Shown: in pieces, positions 57,901 through 64,000 of the stretch
Numbering within the stretch: the first letter of the stretch is position 1
Layout of the letters: the number at the start of each line of letters is the position of its first letter
Assembly (NCBI GenBank): GCA_963921825.1
Contig: OY997596.1
Span: 58,044,754-58,108,753 of the forward strand
From: Erodium maritimum
Taxonomy: Eukaryota; Streptophyta; Magnoliopsida; Geraniales; Geraniaceae
Direction of reading: 5' to 3'
Length of the DNA stretch: 64,000 nt
Program-made: the position numbers and the translations under genes
The notes under the pieces: generated by a model
What the model was told of the DNA's origin: nothing
Seen by the model: only the letters and a program-made list of their open reading frames with translations
The model's database searches: none

Positions 57901-60285
57901 GGGCACTGAAGGGAGGATCCTGCACACTAGGGCAGACTCACATGCCCAAACCAGTTCTAATACCATGTTAAAGCCCAATCCAACCCCAAAGCTCAAGCTA
58001 ATGGGTGAAGGCATTATCAAGTGGTCAATTCGTCCTTACACTTTCAATGTGGGACACACACTTTAACAGTGAACTGTAACGAACAATATCCCAACGTTGT
58101 GAAATGCAAATTATGTATTTTGACTGTTGCGAACTGTGATTTCCCCAAAAATTAAATAAATGTCTGATGGTTACTTTTATCGGTATTATATACAGGAATA
58201 TCTTGTATGAAGCTGCAACTGCTGTTCCTGTTGCACAGCCTCTACAGCTACCTCGTGGAAGCCTTTTAAAATCCGCTTTAGCTGGAGGCCTTTCTTGTGC
58301 ATTTTCTGCTGCTATAATGCATCCTGTGGATACAATAAAGGCAAGGTCTTAAGCTTCACAATAGGACTATTCTCTTGTTATGCTCGTGTATGTGTATTTG
58401 GCTATTTGCATCCTGAAATTTTCAGAAGTCCTCAAATTGTTACTCTTCTAATGTATCAGACTCAGGTACAAGCTTCAACAGTACTGTCCTTTGTTGAAAT
58501 AATGTCAAAGCTTCCAGAAATTGGACTACAGGGTTTGTACCGGGGCTCTATCCCTGCAATTGTTGGACAGTTCACGAGGTTGTTTTTCCTTTCATGTCTC
58601 TTCTTCCTTGTACCATATTTTCCTGCTTGATGCTCTGTGGCTGATTATTTCATTTGACATTGCAAAGTCATGGCCTGAGAACTGGGATACATGAAGCAAG
58701 CAAGGCAGTGTTAATAAATGTGGCCCCGACACTCCCAGATATCCAGGTAATTGTAACCATTCAACGTCATCTTTAATGTTATGAGTTGGTAAAATTACAG
58801 ATAGCTATTCCCAACTTAACACTTTACACTTAACTAACCCCAACCTCAATAAAAACGGATTTTAAGTCTCCCAACTTTAAAAAAAATACACAGCTCTTTT
58901 TTGCCAAAAAAGTGATGAAAAGGGCCCGGAACCTATAGCCCACTTGGGTTGGCCTGATGGTGAAGAGAGCTCTCTCACCTCCTTGAGGTCACATGTTCGA
59001 ACCCCAATTAGTACATCTGCTTGGGAGCAGGTGTGGGTGGAGGATAGACTAGGCCTGAGTAGGATTTCCCTGTTTTCTTCCTGATAAAAGAAAAGGCCCT
59101 GACCCTAATCTCAAAAAAGACCATTTTACATCTTTTTAATAGTTTCATCTTTTAAGAAGTCTTTATATTTACTCAACAGTTTTCTACATCTAATCAAAAT
59201 GTTTTTTCAAGGGCATTTTCGTCATTTTTGAAAAAAAGAGCTATGTGTAATTTTTTGGAAGTTGGTGAGGCTTAAATTCCATTTTTTAAGTTGGGGTTAG
59301 TCAAACTGCAATTATCTCTTAAAACACACTTACTTATGATGGCGGAATAGAGAATGGTCCTCAAGCCATTAAGTAGATTGCTTGGGCCTTTTTGCTTAAT
59401 AATATTTGGAACTCCCTTCAAAGTTCAACCTTAGATGATTCTGAATTCTATGACAATCAAAGTTGATTTGCATTATGCAGGTGCAATCTCTGGCATCGTT
59501 CTGTGCCACAGTCTTGGGGACAACATTTCGAGTCCCTTGCGAAGTGTTAAAACAGCGGTGCCAAGCTGGTCTATATGACAATGTGGGCGACGCTCTCATT
59601 GGTACTTGGCAGCAAGATGGTCTTCAGGGGTTCTTTCGTGGAACTGTTTTTACCCTTTTCAGGGAGGTTCCATTTTATGTCGCTGGCATGGCACTCTATG
59701 CTGAATCCAAAAAGGTACACATACTTGACTTCTGCATTTCAATACATTTTACATAAATCAACACATATGTATGTCCGTCCCCTTGATTTATTCTAACCAG
59801 TCTGATATGATTGTTTTGTTGAATGATGAAATCTTAAAAACATTTCTGGTTTATGGATACTGCAATTATTTTGGGGTTGATGGCAAATGTTTGCCTTGAT
59901 GAATTGTCCACAAACACATGTACGCACTTTGAATTACAGATGCTTTGTTTTCTTTGTAAAGCTTGCACGGCACCTACTGGGTCGGGAGTTGGAGCCTTGG
60001 GAGACGATAACAGTGGGGGCGCTATCTGGAGGTCTTGCTGCTGTGACAACTACTCCATTCGATGTGATGAAGACTAGGATGATGACTGCTCCACATGGCC
60101 AACCTATGTCCATGCAAATGGCAGCCTTCTCCATTCTAAGTCACGAGGGGCCTCTCGGTCTTTTTAAAGGGGTAGTGCCCAGGTTCTTCTGGATAGCTCC
60201 GCTTGGCGCCATGAACTTTGCAGGCTACGAGCTTTTAAGGAAAGCCATGGATGGAAATGTGGAGCCAGAGCTGCCCCAGAGATAG
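54970..60285 (+). CDS. SAMTL: SAMTL-type mitochondrial carrier with EF-hand, 7 coding exons, 761 aa
   Basis: Exons 54970-55936, 56914-57331, 58196-58340, 58460-58578, 58668-58746, 59481-59714, 59962-60285; phases all join. The long N-terminus starts MVSPNDPIESFFNSI and contains SMKVPIKDFWGLFSPN and DHPDKKKLLSVQDFFRYTE. An EF-hand loop follows at about residues 331-342 (DKDGDGQVTIQD), then a second EF-like segment. The carrier domain has the three PX[DE]XX[KR] signatures: HPVDTIK, VPCEVLKQR and TPFDVMKTR, and ends PRFFWIAPLGAMNFAGYEL. This matches the plant S-adenosylmethionine transporter-like (SAMTL) group; the substrate is inferred by family, not shown. The intron after HPVDTIK uses a GC donor (AAG|GCAAGG). 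Start 54961 (MGGMVSP) is also possible. Confidence 0.93.
56050..56755. mobile_element. Family B fold-back MITE in SAMTL intron 1, host of a nested MITE
   Basis: Ends GAGATAATTGCAAAAAATAC and the inverse of GGGATAATTGCAAAAAAGG; arms share CACTTTTTGCAA, GTAGTCCTCTTCTT and GACGATTTTACCC. Interrupted at 56281-56586. Confidence 0.75.
56281..56586. mobile_element. Mutator-type MITE, family C, nested, with perfect 9-bp duplication
   Basis: TIRs GGCATAATTACCTTTAGTACC-like on the left and the inverse of GGGTTAATTACCTTTTGTAC on the right. Flanked by identical TATTATTTT (56272-56280, 56587-56595). The 9-bp duplication is the Mutator-superfamily hallmark. Confidence 0.9.
57501..58146. mobile_element. 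Fold-back element in SAMTL intron 2, host of a nested TRIM
   Basis: About 80-bp inverted arms share GGGGAAT(T)TCA, AATACATAATTTGCATTTCA and CAACG-T-G-TATTGTT. Flanking 9-mers AAAAATAAG and AAAAATTAA match at 7 of 9, consistent with an old Mutator-type insertion. Confidence 0.7.
57749..58068 (-). mobile_element. TRIM (terminal-repeat retrotransposon in miniature), TSD GTGAA
   Basis: Direct repeats 57749-57861 and 57966-58068 both begin TGTTAAAGC-CAATCCAACCCC and end near ACACACTTTAA; the right copy ends CA. Flanked by GTGAA (57744-57748, 58069-58073). Beside the right repeat, on the minus strand, is TGGTATTAGA, close to the initiator-Met-tRNA primer site. Interior only about 100 bp, no coding. 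Confidence 0.85.
58790..59321. mobile_element. Family D fold-back MITE in SAMTL intron 5, host of a nested SINE
   Basis: Arms share ACTAACCCCAAC, TTTAAG-CTC-CCAACTT and ACACA-AGCTCTTTTTT-GCC / inverse. The nested SINE splits the copy at GGCCC; the continuous family copy in IQD intron 2 shows the unsplit sequence CTTGGCCCTTATCTC. Confidence 0.65.
58934..59090 (+). mobile_element. tRNA-derived SINE with A and B boxes and target duplication
   Basis: A box within TTGGCCTGATGGTGAAG (58949-58965), B box GTTCGAACCCC (58995-59005), then a tRNA-unrelated tail. Flanked by AAAAGGGCCCGGAACC and AAAAGGCCCTGACCC, a mildly diverged duplication of about 15 bp, typical of L1-type target-primed insertion. Confidence 0.8.
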
Positions 60286-61981
60286 TTGAGTGTTGCCTCA
60301 AGGTTTTGGGCTTTTCTTTCCCTATCAACTTGAATCGGTCGACATATCTGCTGGTCTTGTCACAACGTTAACATTTGTAATTTATGTTATCCCAACTCGA
60401 TATATGTGGTGGTATTTACCAAAATCTATGTGGTATTAGAGTGAATCTGTTAGTTTGCAGATGTCTATGTCTACATGACACATCTTGTCCATTTCTGTTA
60501 CGGTCAGGTCATGTATAAAGGTCACACTCAACTAATGGTCAGGTCATGTATAAAGGTCACACTCAACTAATAAACTTAACATTTTATTTATGTATAAAGG
60601 TCACACTCAACTAATAAACTTAACATTTTATTTGTGAAGCCTGATCGGATATAAATGTTGTTTCTTTTCCCTCAAACCATGAAGTATGCATTGGACGTCG
60701 TATTCAGTGTACGCCGTACATGGGAGCGATTCTACCAAAAAGGGCGGGCCATTCGGGCGTTGTATGCGTCTGAGGCCGAATCAATAGCGAACTAATCAGG
60801 CCTCACCGCCCTCAAACTAAAAACAATCTTACGAATCGTAATTTGTGAATAATCTGTTTGATAAGAACAACAATAATAAATCATCTATTTGAAATCAAAT
60901 TGTTTATTGTGCTGGGAAGAGAAAAGATAGTCAACATAAACACATGGTATTTCAAGTTAATCTAAGACACTTGAGAATTCTCTTATTCAAGGACAATACT
61001 TTATGTAAAGATCTTATCTTATTCCTTCAAAAAAGAAACATAGAATAGAATATCTTCAACTCTAACCTGTATGTGCAAATACAAAGTTAGAGTAAACTTT
61101 TAGGAACTCCATAGATCTTTAACAAGTTGTTATGGCTTTGTTTGGTTGGGAGGCTGAAGAGCCTCCCCTCTAATTACCCTCCAAGCTCCACCATAAAACT
61201 CGGGCATCGTAGAGGCACTTCTTCCACGAGATGATCTTCCCAGTATTTCTCCTGCTCAAATTCACAGTGTACACATCTTAGATGAGAAATTGGTCTCCAC
61301 ATAATTAATAACAATAAAAGAATTTCCATGATAAGAAATTACAAGTTTCAACCTTGTACTTTGGTTTGGACAAAAATCATGGTGCAACAATCAACTTAAA
61401 AACACTTCATTTTGTTGTATCACCATCAATAATGGCTTCCAACATGACATGCATGTGACTGATTTTTGGGCAGATACCTGTTAGTATTTAATGTGGTGAT
61501 ACAATAAAGTTCCAAGGTTTCAACATGATGCCCTATAGATTATCACTACAGATCGAGATGAGTACCATATTGGTTTATCTGTAACAGCGAACCACAATAT
61601 GAGCATTTCTCATTCTTCAAATTTGATATCTTAGGACAAGAGCATTTCCCAGTGCAAGAGGGAACGGTTGAATCGGGGAAACAATGGGGTTTGAACTGTT
61701 GAATTAAAGAATTTTAACTAATACTTGAACATGTTCCTTGTGAAATAATATGGCTTAACTTGCCACCTACCCAGTCAAAATTTGTCATCTAACTTGCATA
61801 CTGGACTTCTGTGACAAAACCCAGACTAGACCATAATTCTTTCACTCTAATCTTGATGGGTTGGAGTGGAGACTTTCCAGCTAAAGGACTAGGGACTAGG
61901 GCGATATTATAGTGCACAGACACAGTTTATGTAAAAGCTCACCCCAACACGACATGGTATGGTACCTCAGCAGCATCAGGA
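60286..61981. other. Convergent 3' intergenic region of SAMTL and SNRNP25
   Basis: SAMTL 3'-UTR on the left and SNRNP25 3'-UTR on the right; the two genes point towards each other. Apart from the short tandem repeat at 60502-60633 no structure was recognised. Confidence 0.45.
60502..60633. repeat. Compound tandem repeat, 35-bp and 44-bp units
   Basis: GGTCAGGTCATGTATAAAGG-containing 35-bp unit twice (60502-60571), overlapping a 44-bp unit ATGTATAAAGGTCACACTCA... twice (60546-60633). Exact copies. Confidence 0.85.
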
Positions 61982-63240
61982 TCATGCTCTCTTGTTAAGC
62001 CCATGAAAGAAGCGGTGTTTTCTCCTTTTAGAATGTTTCCGGAAATCCTTTGAGATGATGCGGGGAATAAAATGCACCTGCAAGCCAACGTTTCAAATCA
62101 ATTACATTACAAAAAAGAAAGAAACTTCATAGAGTTGATCTTGTTATTTCTGTTCCAGAATGGTATCAGATCTAGTTAGCATTTGAACATCCCCTTTAAA
62201 ATTGAGATTTACATCACATAATTGTAATCAAGCCCCAGCATACCATCACCCCAACTAAAGACTAATACCCACAAGAGATTCACTAGGTCTATGTTCAATA
62301 AGAATACGCCTACTTTAAGCATTACATAGATGTCCCGAAATGCATACCAAGGGACATAAGGTAGCAACTATAGCCTATAGAACCTGAAGCACTTAAAAAC
62401 ACTATTATTACATCATTCTCATCTCAGTTCATAGAAGTCCATAGAGCTAAACCAATACCTGGGAATTATTTCTTACGCCAAAATCCTGGAGTGCAGAGTT
62501 GTCTTCTAGCAGTTTGTCGTTACGGTGGGAGAGACAAAAGTTTGCCCATACATGCTTCCTGTAAATCCAAAACAACCAACTTCTTACTAATAAAACATTA
62601 TTCAGTGAAGTATCTAAACAGAGTGGTAAGGCAGCTAAGTTTTGGCTATAGAAACAATTGTAATATCAAAATAACATTAGGATGTAGCTAAGTTACTATG
62701 TTAACGATTTGGGTATGTATTGAATACAGTAAAAAGAAATCACACAAATTATAATAAAATACAATTGCTAGCAACAAAATTTCAGAATCAAACACACCAT
62801 GAAATGTGGCGATGGCCCATCTTAGATTGCTCGGCCTCAGTAATTTCCTTCTTGATAGCGAGTTTCAAATCCTTAACAGTAGCCGAATTCATCACCGCAA
62901 CATCTGCATTGACAAAACAAACCCAATGAGTAACGGAACCCACTGCTCCCAACAATGCACTAGAGGTGTTCGACGAAATGCCCAGTTGGAAAAGGAGAAA
63001 GATTGAGGTCAGAGAACCAATGGAGGTGCCGTCGAGCTTGAGTACGGAGATGCGCATGGCACTGCCCAACTCGAGGCTGACGAGAGTGTCGACGTCGGAC
63101 AAAGAGGGCTTTCTGGGGACATCGGTGAGGATGGGATCGGCGAGAAGAGCGGCGAGCGTGGAGTTGAGCTTCGCCTTCTGAGCGTATCCTCCCAAGCCTT
63201 CTTCTACTGATTCTCGCATGGAGCTCGACCCTTCTGTCAT
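61982..63240 (-). CDS. SNRNP25: U11/U12 small nuclear ribonucleoprotein 25 kDa protein, 4 exons, 174 aa
   Basis: Exons (minus strand): 63240-63018, 62903-62798, 62558-62459, 62077-61982; phases join. Recognised by DVDTLVSLELGSAMRISVLK, LDGTSI|DVAVMNSATVKDLK, MGHRHISWKHVWANFCLS, the NDKLLEDNSALQDFGVRNNS block, and a basic C-terminus RKHSKRRKHRFFHGLNKRA. The middle is a ubiquitin-like fold. The protein belongs to the U11/U12 di-snRNP of the minor spliceosome, which recognises U12-type introns. Donor after HISW (CATG|GTGTGT) gives the expected WKHVW junction. All introns here look U2-type. The frame is intact. Confidence 0.93.
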
Positions 63241-63315
63241 CTTCTAGCTTTCACTTATAGAAGAAGGAGATGGAGAGCTTCTGTAAACGAGACGAGGTGA
63301 ACTTATTTGCACATT

Positions 63316-63763
63316 TAGACTACCCCGTAGGGTCATATTTGTAAAAAAATAGGGTATACTAAACTTATAGCGTTTAACTAATACATGCATTAAAGTTTTT
63401 TTTTGTAACTAATACATACTCAGATGTTTAGTTTTTTAACAGTCCAAGCATACAGGTAAAATAACGAAAATACCCTTAACTACATTTCAGTAATTACTTT
63501 AAAACATATTTTAAAAATCACTTTTGTTAGGTATATATATGTACTTATTAAATCACTTTAGTTTTATTTAAAAAATCACTTCAGTTTTATTTTCAAAAAA
63601 TTATTTAAAAAATCACTTCAGGGCATTTTCGTCATTTTACTTGTCTGTTTGGGCTATCTATTAAAAAAATAAACATCTGAGTATGTATCAGTTACAAAAA
63701 AACTTTAGGATATGTATCAGTTAAACGCTACAAATTTGGGGTATGTATTTGTAGTTTACCCTA
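63316..63763. mobile_element. Fold-back MITE, family G, in the SNRNP25 promoter region
   Basis: Inverted arms of about 160 bp share TAGCGTTTAACT, TAATACAT/TGATACAT, TAAAGTTTTTTT, TACATACTCAGATGTTTA and GTAAAAT-ACGAAAAT-CCCT. It begins about 75 bp upstream of the SNRNP25 start codon, so it may overlap the transcription start. Confidence 0.7.
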
Positions 63764-64000
63764 AAAAATAAAGGAAGATTAAACTCGATTGTAGGTCTAT
63801 TGTTTTTGTTGTCGTACGAGGAATAAATCGATTCGATCTATTTTAATTGTATTGTGTAGAATAAAAATAAATAATATGTTCAAATCGATGTGTTTATCAA
63901 AACGCAAGATGATCCGACCCGAACAAAATACATTTATTAATACTTCTCGTAAACTTGAATAGAATTACAACGCAGTACGATCTCTATGCAGAACTCTTGG
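63764..64000. other. AT-rich right edge, no feature seen
   Basis: No coding or repeat structure recognised in the last 240 bases. Confidence 0.4.

Noticed and set aside
58934..59005. Genuine tRNA gene
   Set aside because: A and B boxes are present but the sequence cannot form a cloverleaf with an anticodon stem and is followed by a SINE tail and duplication.

Overview
The window is nuclear DNA from a flowering plant, most likely a eudicot. The genes have many short exons with GT-AG introns, AT-rich introns and 5'-UTR introns. Promoters carry TGGGCY (site II) and telo-box motifs, and plant-specific families are present (IQD, DUF1645, CACTA, copia, plant tRNA-SINEs). Species cannot be named from the sequence alone. 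All exon models were built by hand from reading frame, splice sites and family knowledge.

Layout. (1) 1-330: TATA box and non-coding first exon of a minus-strand gene that continues off the left edge. (2) 1.48-4.28 kb, minus: BCCIP homologue, 8 coding exons, 317 aa. (3) 6.28-8.73 kb, minus: organellar-type ribosomal protein uL16, one coding exon plus a 5'-UTR intron of about 1.9 kb. (4) 13.15-13.79 kb, plus: single-exon DUF1645 protein. (5) 14.44-20.78 kb, minus: NOC2/REBELOTE-family ribosome-biogenesis protein, 13 coding exons, 730 aa, with a long (GAA)n tract in its leader. (6) 21.6-44 kb: a transposon-rich block. It holds a fold-back element full of tandem repeats, LINE debris, a young copia element lacking reverse transcriptase (25.95-29.40 kb), a Tourist-like MITE, and a complete 9.8-kb CACTA element (32737-42575, TSD ACT) inserted into an old LINE ORF1. 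(7) 44.15-48.96 kb, plus: IQD calmodulin-binding scaffold, 471 aa. (8) 49-54.3 kb: second Tourist-like MITE, a gypsy integrase tail and a LINE remnant. (9) 54.97-60.29 kb, plus: SAMTL-type mitochondrial carrier with EF-hand, 761 aa. (10) 61.98-63.24 kb, minus: U11/U12 snRNP 25K protein, 174 aa.

Functionally the genes are mostly housekeeping: ribosome assembly and translation (NOC2, uL16, BCCIP), minor spliceosome (SNRNP25) and organelle transport (SAMTL). IQD and DUF1645 are plant-specific. The genes are unrelated neighbours, not an operon.

Most unusual content: the CACTA element keeps an intact TNPA gene, but its TNPD gene has lost the catalytic tnp2 region. That space is occupied by three antisense ORFs, two of them clearly paralogous, that I do not recognise. 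Other points are the RT-less copia with one uninterrupted gag-protease-integrase frame, two frame-verified GC-AG introns (BCCIP, SAMTL), and a series of MITE/TRIM/SINE insertions nested inside each other within host introns.
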